Source: an uncultured Candidatus Actinomarina sp. (lineage in GTDB: Bacteria; Actinomycetota; Acidimicrobiia; Actinomarinales; Actinomarinaceae). Taken from it: a stretch of 56,683 nt of DNA. A program made the position numbers and the translations under genes. The stretch spans positions 1 to 56,683 of the forward strand of contig CACGBK010000002.1 of NCBI GenBank assembly GCA_902571385.1, read 5' to 3'. The stretch's first letter is position 1. Every line of letters begins with the position of its first letter. Of this stretch, positions 41,377-49,205 are shown piece by piece. A model generated the notes under the pieces. The model made no database searches, was not told where the DNA came from, and saw nothing but the letters and a program-made list of their open reading frames with translations.

Positions 41377-42810
41377 CTACAAACCTTTTATTTTCTTTGA
41401 AAAAATTGCTAATGGTGTCTTAAGAATAATTTTTAAATCAAGGTACAGGCTCCAATTCTCAATGTACTCAATGTCATATTTATACCATGTTTCAAATTCT
41501 GAAGTATTTCTTTCATTTATTTGTAACAATCCTGTTATGCCAGGAAGGACATTTAGTCTTCTCATATATTTTGTATTAAAAAGCTGAGTATCATCATCAA
41601 ATAATGGTCTAGGTCCAACAATAGACATATCTCCCTTTAAGACATTAAAAAATTGTAGAATCTCATCAAGACTATATTCTCTTACAAACCCAAGACTTTT
41701 AATAATTCTTGGGTCATTTTCTATTTTGAATAATGGTCCATCAGATTTATTTAAGTCATTCAATGATTTTCTCAATTTATGAGAGTCTTTTTTCATAGTT
41801 CTAAATTTATACATATTAAACAATTCACCATGAAGACCAACTCTTTTTTGCCTTATGAAGAACGGGAAACCATCTAATACAATAATATATATTCCGATAA
41901 TCAGCATTATTGGCGAAAAGATAATTATCCCAACCGTGCCCAAAAATATATCTACGAACCTCTTAATAATGTATTTTGATCCGTACTGTATATCATTGTT
42001 AAAGTATGTAAAAAATGTTTCATCTAATATATCTTGTCTATAGATAAAGCTTGCATTAAATTTTGGCTTTGAATTTGAAATTAACAGTACTTTTTTATTG
42101 ACTTCAATTAAATACTTTTCCAATTTTTTCTTTAACTTAGCAGTGTCTTCTAAATTAATGACTATTAAGTTTATTTTTTCAACTTTATTTAATTCGTCAA
42201 TTTTATCTATAATTTCATTTAAATTATTGACATCTAATTGAATATTTCCAAGGTTTTTTCTAAACGTTATAATTCTTAAATTTCTAAAATTCGAATTCTC
42301 ATCTAAATTGATTGTTATATAATTTTCATTTGTAACTGATCTTCCTAGCACTGAAGATATAAATTCTGGATTTCTAAATAAAAGTAAAATTAACGGGACA
42401 ATAAAAGAAAAAAGAAATAAATAACCCCTTGAAACATTTTCAAATCTAAATACATAGAAACTCATAAAAAGATAACTTGTCCAAAGTAAATAAATTTGGA
42501 AGTATTCATCAAGTAAATTTCTGTTAACAGAAAATGATAATTCATTTACATAGGTATAAAATTTTGTTGAATAGAGGATAACTAAGAAAATAAATATTAA
42601 AAATACAAAAAATGTATCAACTGTAATAAATTCATATTCTACAAAAGGAAAAAATCTTTGAATATCTTCAACAAGATTTTGATAGATAATTTGCTTAAAT
42701 TCTTGATTCGATATTAGATATCTATCAAAATAAAATATAGTCAATGATGTGAGGATGGCTTGTAGTAATGCAAACCTAAATAGATATTTAAATATGTTAT
42801 TTAATTTCAT
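41377..42810 (-). CDS. WbaP/exopolysaccharide-type polyprenyl-phosphate sugar-phosphate transferase
   Basis: 477 aa. Several N-terminal helices and a flavodoxin-like middle part lead into the C-terminal bacterial sugar transferase domain: a re-entrant helix (VDIFLGTVGIIIFSPIML), FIRQKRVGLHGELFNMYKFRTMKKD, FVREYSLDEILQFFNVLKGDMSIVGPRP and the catalytic DE pair (SLDEILQ). It initiates glycan assembly by putting a sugar-1-phosphate on undecaprenyl phosphate. Sugar unknown. It lies 7 bp from tRNA-Lys, facing it. Confidence 0.9.
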   Translation of the reverse strand: MKLNNIFKYLFRFALLQAILTSLTIFYFDRYLISNQEFKQIIYQNLVEDIQRFFPFVEYEFITVDTFFVFLIFIFLVILYSTKFYTYVNELSFSVNRNLLDEYFQIYLLWTSYLFMSFYVFRFENVSRGYLFLFSFIVPLILLLFRNPEFISSVLGRSVTNENYITINLDENSNFRNLRIITFRKNLGNIQLDVNNLNEIIDKIDELNKVEKINLIVINLEDTAKLKKKLEKYLIEVNKKVLLISNSKPKFNASFIYRQDILDETFFTYFNNDIQYGSKYIIKRFVDIFLGTVGIIIFSPIMLIIGIYIIVLDGFPFFIRQKRVGLHGELFNMYKFRTMKKDSHKLRKSLNDLNKSDGPLFKIENDPRIIKSLGFVREYSLDEILQFFNVLKGDMSIVGPRPLFDDDTQLFNTKYMRRLNVLPGITGLLQINERNTSEFETWYKYDIEYIENWSLYLDLKIILKTPLAIFSKKIKGL

Positions 42811-42817
42811 AAATTAT

Positions 42818-42823
42818 ATTGTA
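42818..42823 (-). promoter_or_regulatory. -10 box for leaderless WbaP-like transcript
   Basis: On the minus strand TACAAT ends 7 nt before the ATG at 42810; an overlapping TATAAT is too close to be the -10. Confidence 0.4.
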
Positions 42824-42861
42824 TTGATAAAAATTTGATTACGAGAAAATTTTTTTTAGAT

Positions 42862-42867
42862 TATAAT
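42862..42867 (+). promoter_or_regulatory. -10 box of the tRNA-Asp-tRNA-Phe unit
   Basis: TATAAT lies 14 nt before tRNA-Asp. It is the only good promoter-like sequence upstream of the two tRNAs and the FkbM gene, which are separated from each other by only 6 and 2 nt. Confidence 0.5.
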
Positions 42868-42881
42868 TTATTTATCAATAC

Positions 42882-42956
42882 GGGGGCGTGGTAAAGTCTG
42901 GAGTTTACGCCTGCCTGTCACGCAGGAGGTCGCGGGTTCGAATCCCGTCGTCCCCG
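42882..42956 (+). tRNA. tRNA-Asp (anticodon GTC)
   Basis: 75 nt. Acceptor GGGGGCG/CGTCCCC, anticodon stem CCTGC/GCAGG with loop CTGTCAC, T-arm GCGGG TTCGAAT CCCGT, discriminator G. CCA not encoded. Followed after 6 nt by tRNA-Phe. Confidence 0.96.
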
Positions 42957-42962
42957 CTAAAT

Positions 42963-43035
42963 GGCCAGATAGCTCAGTCGGTAGAGCACTTGTCTGAAAA
43001 ACAAGGGGTCGGCAGTTCGATTCTGCCTCTGGCCA
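42963..43035 (+). tRNA. tRNA-Phe (anticodon GAA), interrupted-site tRNA
   Basis: 73 nt. Acceptor GGCCAGA/TCTGGCC, D-stem GCTC/GAGC, anticodon stem CTTGT/ACAAG with loop CTGAAAA, T-arm GGCAG TTCGATT CTGCC, discriminator A. CCA not encoded. Its 3' half (42991-43035) plus the three following bases is duplicated at 43842-43889, the pattern left by site-specific integration into a tRNA gene; the gene stays intact. Confidence 0.97.
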
Positions 43036-43038
43036 CAA
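42991..43038 (+). repeat. attL-like 48-bp repeat in tRNA-Phe
   Basis: Runs from the anticodon stem (TGTCTGAAAA) to three bases past the tRNA end (CACAA). Perfect match to 43842-43889; the flanking bases differ at both ends. Its last base is the A of the FkbM start codon. Confidence 0.9.
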
Positions 43039-43715
43039 TGAATTTATTTTTTAATAAGATAAGAAATTTTAAAAATCGAAACTATAAAGCTCAAGGTAAT
43101 TTAGACAAAAAATTAAAAAAATATTTAAATTTTAAACAAGGTTTTTATATAGAAATAGGAGCGAATGATGGCCTTCATCAATCAAACACTTATTATTTAG
43201 AAAAAAAGAAAAACTGGACCGGCTTACTAGTTGAGCCTGGGTCAGAGGCATTTTCAAGGTTATTAAACAATCGTTCAGGTAATAACATTATGGAAAATTT
43301 AGCGTGTGTTCCATTTCAATACAAATCAGATTATATCGATCTTTATGATTATTATCTCATGTCTTTTATTAGCAATATCGATTCAGATAATGATATCGAT
43401 AGTCATGAAAAAATAGCTAGTCAATATATAGAAAATACTGAGCTTGATTACATCACCTATAAAGTTAAAGCAGAAACATTAAACTCTATATTATTAAGGC
43501 ACCACACTCCAAAAGTAATTGATTTTTTTTCTTTAGATGTAGAAGGAGAGGAACTCTCAGTACTAAAAGGATTAGACTTTAAAATTTTTAAAATCAGATA
43601 TCTTTTGGTTGAATGTAGGAATCTAATACGAATGGAAAAGTTTTTAATTAATTTTAATATGAAATTAGTAGAAAGCTTTAATGGAAACTATCTGTTTAAG
43701 AATAAAAATTTTTAA
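43038..43715 (+). CDS. FkbM-family methyltransferase (tRNA-Phe-linked)
   Basis: 225 aa. The ATG is 2 nt after the last base of tRNA-Phe; a reading frame continuing back through the two tRNAs to 42888 is not meaningful. FkbM SAM-dependent fold: GFYIEIGANDGLHQSNTYYLE (SAM loop ExGAxDG), LLVEPGSEAF, and a later FFSLDVEGEELSVLKGLDF, the typical DxEGxE block. FkbM enzymes O-methylate sugars or other metabolites in glycan clusters. No Shine-Dalgarno can exist in the two-base spacer, so initiation would be leaderless-like or follow tRNA processing. Confidence 0.85.
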   Translation: MNLFFNKIRNFKNRNYKAQGNLDKKLKKYLNFKQGFYIEIGANDGLHQSNTYYLEKKKNWTGLLVEPGSEAFSRLLNNRSGNNIMENLACVPFQYKSDYIDLYDYYLMSFISNIDSDNDIDSHEKIASQYIENTELDYITYKVKAETLNSILLRHHTPKVIDFFSLDVEGEELSVLKGLDFKIFKIRYLLVECRNLIRMEKFLINFNMKLVESFNGNYLFKNKNF

Positions 43716-43841
43716 AACTGTTACTTACTCATTATTTACTTGTGTTTTATTTACAACTCATTGCAAACTAGAGCTTGTTAGAAATGAGCGCTAAATGAAG
43801 ACGATTAATGTAAAATGATGAAAGGATAAATGGTTTGCCTC

Positions 43842-43889
43842 TGTCTGAAAAACAAGGGGTCGGCAGTTCGATTCTGCCTCTGGCCACAA
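43842..43889 (+). repeat. attR-like 48-bp repeat (orphan tRNA-Phe 3' fragment)
   Basis: Exact copy of 42991-43038: anticodon loop CTGAAAA through T-arm and acceptor 3' strand. The upstream flank (GTTTGCCTC) lacks a D-arm or 5' acceptor, so it cannot make a tRNA. Confidence 0.92.
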
Positions 43890-43938
43890 CTCCTTTTTAA
43901 AAATTTGTTACTTGCTTTAAAATTAATTTTCTTTCTTT

Positions 43939-43944
43939 TATAAT
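43939..43944 (+). promoter_or_regulatory. -10 box (TATAAT) for leaderless small membrane gene
   Basis: TATAAT ends 7 nt before the ATG at 43952. It sits just outside the attR-like repeat. Confidence 0.55.
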
Positions 43945-43951
43945 TTTATTG

Positions 43952-44200
43952 ATGAATTTTTTTCAACTGATTGCTGCATATATTAAGCAAAATCTCAAAA
44001 AACTTAAAGAAACAGAAGATCCAAATGAGAGAAGAAAACAATGGATCCAAATAATTTTTGGTAGTTTTATTGCTTTAGGGTATGGCGTTGTTCATTTACC
44101 CTCAGATGTCAGCATTAGGGATATTATTTTTTCTGTACTTATACTTTTTACAATTATTTATTTTTCAATCAGAGCTTTAAGATATTTGAAAATTATTTAG
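43952..44200 (+). CDS. Small membrane protein, unknown
   Basis: 82 aa. An amphipathic, charged start (QNLKKLKETEDPNERRKQW) after the first residues, then two hydrophobic helices (IIFGSFIALGYGVVHL and IIFSVLILFTIIYFSIRAL). The ATG at 43952 is set by the upstream TATAAT; a TTG at 43949 is in frame. No family recognised. Between it and the next gene (44201-44347) I see nothing coding. Confidence 0.55.
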   Translation: MNFFQLIAAYIKQNLKKLKETEDPNERRKQWIQIIFGSFIALGYGVVHLPSDVSIRDIIFSVLILFTIIYFSIRALRYLKII

Positions 44201-44347
44201 TGCTAATAATTTTGTAATAATTAAATACCTTTTAATCTATACAAATAATCTACAAAATTAAAATGAAATAATTAAAAAAGAAAAAAAATTCAAAGAAAAT
44301 TTTCATTATCATTAAGTTAAAATATTTGAAAGACAATTAAAAAATTC

Positions 44348-44566
44348 ATGCGTAAATGGTTTAACGGATTAGATAAAAAACAAAAAATTGAACTTTATAG
44401 GACGATAAGTTGGAGTGCAGGATCCATGGGAGCTGGTCTGGGTGGAGCTAGCTCTGCAGGTATAGGATTAGGTACTACAGTTTTTGCCTGGGCAATTTTT
44501 GCAGTTATTATATTTATAATATTTCGAGTTTTTAAAATTCTAAATATTAAACATCCATTTCAATAA
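44348..44566 (+). CDS. Small membrane protein, unknown
   Basis: 72 aa. Basic N-terminus (RKWFNGLDKKQKIELYR), a glycine-rich stretch (GSMGAGLGGASSAGIGLG) and a strong helix (VFAWAIFAVIIFIIFRVF). Its stop overlaps the glycosylase ATG by one base, so the two are coupled. No family recognised. Confidence 0.5.
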   Translation: MRKWFNGLDKKQKIELYRTISWSAGSMGAGLGGASSAGIGLGTTVFAWAIFAVIIFIIFRVFKILNIKHPFQ

Positions 44567-45162
44567 TGTTGAAATTCTCAAAAAAAGAAGAATATTTGAG
44601 AGAAAAGGACGAAAAACTTAAGAAAATAATGGATATAAATGGACATATTGCTTTCAAGCCAAACAAAAAAAACCAATTCGATACACTCATAGGAATAGTA
44701 ATTTCACAATTTATTTCTACAAAAGCAGCAGATTCAATCTTCAAAAATATGAAAAAAAACTTCAACTCAGAATATTTAAATGAAAAGCATTTTCAAAATT
44801 TGAGCATAATACAAATTAAAAAACTTGGCTTAAGCAGCAACAAAGCTAAAACAATAAAAGAACTTTCTAACTTATATTTGAGTAAAAACATTAAAGACTT
44901 ATCTAATTTAAATAATAAAGAACTTAATCAAACTCTATTGTCAGTATTTGGAATTGGTCCGTGGTCGGTCAGCATGTTTGAAATATTTTGTATGGGTAAG
45001 TTAGATATATTTACTTCAAAAGATGCTGGGCTACGATTAGCTATGAATAATTCCGGAATGATAAAGTCAGAAAGCAACTGGGATCTTTATGATGAATATG
45101 CAAAAAAATGGACACCTTTTAAAACAATTGCATCACTTCATTTATGGAAGACTGTAGATTAA
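44566..45162 (+). CDS. AlkA-like DNA-3-methyladenine glycosylase (HhH-GPD)
   Basis: 198 aa. HhH motif LLSVFGIGPWSVSMF (125-138) with the GIGPWS turn, and a catalytic Asp in FTSKDAGLR (D153), matching the PxxDxGLR of AlkA enzymes. N-terminal part DTLIGIVISQFISTKAA (the usual IxxQQxS) is present. Removes alkylated purines in base excision repair. It stands alone among glycan genes. Confidence 0.85.
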   Translation: MLKFSKKEEYLREKDEKLKKIMDINGHIAFKPNKKNQFDTLIGIVISQFISTKAADSIFKNMKKNFNSEYLNEKHFQNLSIIQIKKLGLSSNKAKTIKELSNLYLSKNIKDLSNLNNKELNQTLLSVFGIGPWSVSMFEIFCMGKLDIFTSKDAGLRLAMNNSGMIKSESNWDLYDEYAKKWTPFKTIASLHLWKTVD

Positions 45163-45225
45163 TGCTTACTAAATATAAATGTTTTTAAAGATTATTAAAA
45201 GTCTTTTATTAACATTAGTTGTAAA

Positions 45226-46113
45226 ATGAAAAGTTTTGACAAAAAATTCCTAACAGTAGGTATACCAACATTTAACTCATCCAAATATTTAATAAACTGC
45301 ATAAAAAGTGTAATTAATTTAGAAACAGTAAATGAAGTAATTATTTCTGATGATTGTTCAAATCCAACCGAATTAAAAAATATTGAACAAATAATTAGTC
45401 AATTTAATAAAAAAAAATCAATAGAGATTAACTTTATTAAAAATAAAGAAAATCTAGGAGCTTTTTCAAATAAATATAATTTAATACAATCATCCAGTAA
45501 TAAATATATTTATGTTTTAGATTCAGACAATATTGCAGCGAAAAATTTAGATATAGTTGCGAACAAAATATTAAACTCTAAAGATCCTGAAAGATATTTA
45601 TTTCAACCAAACACAATGTATCAATTCTGGAACAACCCAAAGACTGCAAAATTTCTAAGCCAGTTTGATAACAAATATAAAGTAAGATTTTTTGATGAAG
45701 ATTCAAATTTAGATTTAAAATATGTACAAGAGTCTTTAATTGCAAATCCTGGCTCTTACGATCTTAAACAATTTTCCAATTATAAAGATAGCTTGACAAC
45801 TCACTTAAAAAAAGACCACCTGATTGACAAGTGGGTTTTTTGGATACTCAATTGTGGAAATTTCATCGTGAGCACAAAGAAAATGAAAGAAATTGCCAAA
45901 CAGGGATTTGAGATAAATAGAGAATTACGATCTGTAGATGCTATAGTTTTTTCTTACTTATGGTTAAAAGCAGGAAATGAGATAAAAATATTTAAAGACT
46001 TCTATCACCATCATAGAAAAAGAAATGATAGCGTATCATTTATGGAAAAAGAAGCATCAAGCAGAGCTATTAGATATTTTATTAATGAAGTTTTAATACA
46101 AGAGAATAACTAA
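45226..46113 (+). CDS. GT2-family glycosyltransferase
   Basis: 295 aa, GT-A fold. TVGIPTFNSSKYLINCIKSV (nucleotide-binding start), EVIISDDCS, NFIKNKENLGAF and the DxD metal motif YVLDSDN (about 99-105). The rest is less conserved. It has no membrane helix and probably adds a sugar to a surface glycan. Acceptor unknown. Confidence 0.85.
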   Translation: MKSFDKKFLTVGIPTFNSSKYLINCIKSVINLETVNEVIISDDCSNPTELKNIEQIISQFNKKKSIEINFIKNKENLGAFSNKYNLIQSSSNKYIYVLDSDNIAAKNLDIVANKILNSKDPERYLFQPNTMYQFWNNPKTAKFLSQFDNKYKVRFFDEDSNLDLKYVQESLIANPGSYDLKQFSNYKDSLTTHLKKDHLIDKWVFWILNCGNFIVSTKKMKEIAKQGFEINRELRSVDAIVFSYLWLKAGNEIKIFKDFYHHHRKRNDSVSFMEKEASSRAIRYFINEVLIQENN

Positions 46114-46208
46114 ATTTATTGAAAATATTATTTTTGTTAAATATTTTTAAAGTAAAATCAACTCATTGTCTAATTTTTATAAGAACTATTCACTCTTTAA
46201 AAATCAGA

Positions 46209-46214
46209 TATAAT
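46209..46214 (+). promoter_or_regulatory. -10 box (TATAAT) upstream of a short leader ORF
   Basis: TATAAT ends 7 nt before the ATG at 46222. Confidence 0.5.
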
Positions 46215-46221
46215 TCGCTTG

Positions 46222-46293
46222 ATGAGACTAATCAAAAAAATAGATAATCATCTTTTTAATAAATACAATCCTTGTAAAAACAATGGATGGTAA
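46222..46293 (+). CDS. 23-codon leader ORF overlapping the second FkbM gene
   Basis: ATG to TAA, 23 residues, basic (start MRLIKKID). It has a well-placed -10 for leaderless initiation and overlaps the FkbM start at 46283 by 11 bp, so ribosomes ending here could restart on fkbM (which lacks a ribosome site). It may have no function as a peptide. Confidence 0.35.
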   Translation: MRLIKKIDNHLFNKYNPCKNNGW

Positions 46294-47074
46294 AAAACGT
46301 TTATATTTCAAAATTCAAAAATATTATTGGAGGTTAAAAGACTTTTCTCCTATTAATTATTTAAAAAGAACTAAAGATAATATATTTATTTCAATTTATC
46401 TGTATAAAATATTTGGAAGGAAATATTCAAAGTTTAGATTTTATTCACAACAAAACGAAGATAAGCACCTATTAAAAAATTTTAAAATTGAGAATGTTAA
46501 AAATGGAACTTACCTTGAGGTGGGAGCTTATGATGGAGTTTACTTTAGTAATACTCTATTTTTACAAAACGAATTTAAATTTAGTGGTATTTTAATTGAA
46601 CCTCAAAAAGACTTGTATGAGAAATTAATTAAGAATAGGCCATCAGACTTTGTCGTTAATTCAGCAATAAGCAATTCAGTTCAAGACAAAGTAGAGTTTA
46701 TTGGTGACAATCTTGAAGCTGGTATCAGGAGCAATATAAGAACAAACTTGGAAAAATTTCCTCTTTGGAAGAGCTATAAAGTTGATAATGTAAAAATGGC
46801 AAAAATTATTGATAAAAGTGGTTTTAAATATATAGATGTAATGTTCATAGACACCGAGGGATCTGAGTTGGAGGTAATTAAATCAATAGATTTCAGTTTC
46901 CCAATATCAATAATAATTGTTGAGGCAAACGAGATAAATTCACAAGAAGATCAATTGATGTTTCAAATTTTAGAAGAAAATGGTTTTAAATTTTATTTTC
47001 AAATAAGAGGTAATTATTGGTTTTATAACCAAAATAATGATAGAAAATATGGTATTGAGTTTAGGAAAAAATAA
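46283..47074 (+). CDS. FkbM-family methyltransferase
   Basis: 263 aa. SAM-binding LEVGAYDGVYFSNTLFL, LIEPQKDLYEKLI, SAISNSVQDKVEF and DVMFIDTEGSELEVIKSIDF correspond block by block to the FkbM gene at 43038. The N-terminal 60 residues (IQKYYWRLKDFSPINYLKRTKD) are unique to this copy. It likely methylates a sugar hydroxyl of the local glycan. 102 bp without genes follow. Confidence 0.85.
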   Translation: MDGKKRLYFKIQKYYWRLKDFSPINYLKRTKDNIFISIYLYKIFGRKYSKFRFYSQQNEDKHLLKNFKIENVKNGTYLEVGAYDGVYFSNTLFLQNEFKFSGILIEPQKDLYEKLIKNRPSDFVVNSAISNSVQDKVEFIGDNLEAGIRSNIRTNLEKFPLWKSYKVDNVKMAKIIDKSGFKYIDVMFIDTEGSELEVIKSIDFSFPISIIIVEANEINSQEDQLMFQILEENGFKFYFQIRGNYWFYNQNNDRKYGIEFRKK

Positions 47075-47176
47075 GTTTTCAAAAAGAAAAAAATGAAATC
47101 TTTTTTAAATGTTATACATAATTTCTAAAACAAAACGATTTCATTTAATTGTTTAAAATATAAATGGGTTATATAA

Positions 47177-47995
47177 ATGAATTTTTTTAACACATCAAAA
47201 AGAATTAATAATTTAATCAAAGAATCAATTCTTCAGAATAAACCTACTTCGTTTGGAAAAATTGGTAATGTTGAAGCAGAATATTTAAATTCCTACTTAA
47301 ATTACTCAAATACAATTAATGGTTCACAGTTGTATGTTAATGCAGGTATCTATACTCAAGACAATCAAGACTATACAGATTGGTGTCAGAAATACTTAAA
47401 AAGTCTCGAGTCTCTAGATTATATATTGCAGTGGGGCTCCTCTGATAAAAAATTGATAAAAAATTATTTCAATACCAGTAAAATATTTAAAGATTTTGAG
47501 GGGCTTGAACCATTCTCTCTAGGAGAAGAAGGGTGGCATTACAGCCTAAAAAATAAAAAAGTTTTATGTGTCTCACCTTTTAGTAAAACAGTTTTAAAAC
47601 AATCTAAAAAATATAATAAAATTTGGCCAGGTGCAGAGATAGGTGAAGTCATTACTGTTTCAACGCCTCATTCAGAAGCATTAACAAATCAACCACCAAT
47701 TTCATGGAAGCTTAAGTTAAAGAATATTCTTGAAGATATAGAGCCCTTAAAATTTGACTTTGCAACTGTAGGATGTGGAGGCCTGTCTTTAATAATTTGT
47801 GACTTTATTAAAAAAATGGGAAAGCCAAGTGTTCATTTAGGGGGAGGAAATCAACTTCTTTATGGAATAATGGGCAAAAGATGGGACACAGCTTTTAAAG
47901 ATAATATATGGTACGGAACTAAACACTGGACAAGACCATTAGATGAAGAAACACCCAAAAACAAAAATTTAGTTGAAAATGGATGTTATTGGTAA
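47177..47995 (+). CDS. Probable GT-D-type glycosyltransferase
   Basis: 272 aa. Start SFGKIGNVEAEYL resembles the RxGDGE-type motif of GT-D enzymes with substitutions; the end GCGGLSLIICDFIKKMGKPSVHLGGGNQLLYGIMGKRWD is a family block common in polysaccharide loci. A middle KVLCVSPFSKTVLKQ strand-helix supports a Rossmann-like core. It is assigned by pattern only. Confidence 0.55.
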   Translation: MNFFNTSKRINNLIKESILQNKPTSFGKIGNVEAEYLNSYLNYSNTINGSQLYVNAGIYTQDNQDYTDWCQKYLKSLESLDYILQWGSSDKKLIKNYFNTSKIFKDFEGLEPFSLGEEGWHYSLKNKKVLCVSPFSKTVLKQSKKYNKIWPGAEIGEVITVSTPHSEALTNQPPISWKLKLKNILEDIEPLKFDFATVGCGGLSLIICDFIKKMGKPSVHLGGGNQLLYGIMGKRWDTAFKDNIWYGTKHWTRPLDEETPKNKNLVENGCYW

Positions 47996-47998
47996 ACA

Positions 47999-48088
47999 AT
48001 GAATTATTTTAAAATAAATAACAATAAATTTTCTCCTAATAGAGGAACAATCTTAGATAAAAATATCTTTTATTTTGAGGGTATATAG
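47999..48088 (+). CDS. 29-codon ORF, possible remnant or leader
   Basis: MNYFKINNN-type 29-residue frame in the 104-bp gap before the exostosin-like gene, starting 3 bases after the previous stop. No -10 or ribosome site at a convincing place. It may be the remnant of a decayed gene or chance. Confidence 0.2.
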   Translation: MNYFKINNNKFSPNRGTILDKNIFYFEGI

Positions 48089-48099
48089 GTTGTAAATCG

Positions 48100-49101
48100 A
48101 TGGAGTATTTTCTAATTAACTTAAACAAAAACTCGAATTTTGAAACATCATTTATTAAGAATAAACTATTAAAAAAAGTCGTCTATGAAGAAATTAATTT
48201 TATTGATTTAAATAAATATGAAATAAATAATAATTTAATTGTTATATATTCTGGTGGCGACAACCATCAAATTGATAAACTTAAGTCGATAGCATCCCAA
48301 ACTGGCATATATTTATTAATTCACTTAAGTGATGAAACACTTCAGCATGATTTAAGTTATTATTCCTACGCAAAAAAAGTTATCAGAAATTACTATAACC
48401 CGTTTCTTATAGACAAGAACATAATCACCCTACCTATTGGGTATAAAAATGCAACAGAAAGAGATAAGTCAGAATTTATCAATATTAGTTCTCGAAAGTA
48501 TAAATGGTCATTTGTAGGATCCATGAAAAATGATAGATATAAAATGATAAAAAAATTTAGTCACTTAAAACAAAATTTTACACACGTCACAGACAGCTTT
48601 TTTTCTTCTGATCATTTAAAACCGAAAGAATATAAAGAGATTCTTAATAATTCTATTTTTGTTTTATGTCCGCGAGGTTACTCTAACTTTGAGTCATTTA
48701 GAATACTTGAATCATTAGAGAACTTTACAATTCCTATATTTAAAAGAGAATTATTTTTTGATCATCTTAAACCAATTTACGGTCAGCATATATTTCTTAA
48801 TTCATATACATGGAAAGGATTAGCGAAGAAAGTCTCAACTTATTTAAACAACGAACAACAACTTGAAATTTATTTTAATGAATTAATGAAATGGTACGAT
48901 GAATATGTCGAACTTTTATCTATAAATGTTGAAGAATTTATTACAACAAATAAAGTCTTTGATAAGAAAGAAAAAAAAATCTCCAATCAGATCTATAAAA
49001 TTTCCTTTAAAATTTCCCAAATTAATTTCAGAATACAAAATTTAATTACAATTATGATTTTAAAATTAAAAAAATTCGTAAAAAGAAAAACATCCAAATG
49101 A
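48100..49101 (+). CDS. Exostosin-like (GT47-type) glycosyltransferase
   Basis: 333 aa. The conserved C-terminal GT-B block is present: FVLCPRGYSNFESFRILESLENFTIPIF, preceded by KWSFVGSMKNDRYKM. These match exostosin-family donor-binding elements. It ends in a strongly basic tail (KLKKFVKRKTSK). Likely a surface-glycan transferase. About 100 bp with nothing recognisable follow. Confidence 0.65.
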   Translation: MEYFLINLNKNSNFETSFIKNKLLKKVVYEEINFIDLNKYEINNNLIVIYSGGDNHQIDKLKSIASQTGIYLLIHLSDETLQHDLSYYSYAKKVIRNYYNPFLIDKNIITLPIGYKNATERDKSEFINISSRKYKWSFVGSMKNDRYKMIKKFSHLKQNFTHVTDSFFSSDHLKPKEYKEILNNSIFVLCPRGYSNFESFRILESLENFTIPIFKRELFFDHLKPIYGQHIFLNSYTWKGLAKKVSTYLNNEQQLEIYFNELMKWYDEYVELLSINVEEFITTNKVFDKKEKKISNQIYKISFKISQINFRIQNLITIMILKLKKFVKRKTSK

Positions 49102-49205
49102 AATTTTAAAAAAAGAGCAATATTTAAGGCATAAAAACAAGAAAATAACAAAATTCATTGAGAATGTGAACTTTATAAAATATTGTAAGCTATAAATTAG
49201 TGCAT

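Larger units (their letters stand above)
42991..43889 (+). mobile_element. One-gene tRNA-Phe-integrated element, no recombinase
   Basis: Bounded by perfect 48-bp direct repeats, one inside an intact tRNA-Phe, the other an orphan 3' fragment. The 803 bp between contain only the FkbM gene plus 126 bp of gene-free AT-rich sequence. No integrase or transposase is inside, so mobility, if any, would need a recombinase from elsewhere. A tandem duplication of the tRNA tail or an assembly artefact are the alternatives. Confidence 0.55.

Noticed and set aside
41312-41587. ORF starting inside tRNA-Lys
   Set aside because: It overlaps a clear tRNA and is antisense to the WbaP-like gene.
42888-43037. Open frame running through tRNA-Asp and tRNA-Phe into the FkbM gene
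   Set aside because: It is the antique frame of two tRNA genes; the FkbM fold begins after the ATG at 43038.
43716-43841. Small RNA or gene between FkbM and the orphan tRNA fragment
   Set aside because: Only very short frames and no stable hairpin were seen in this AT-rich stretch.
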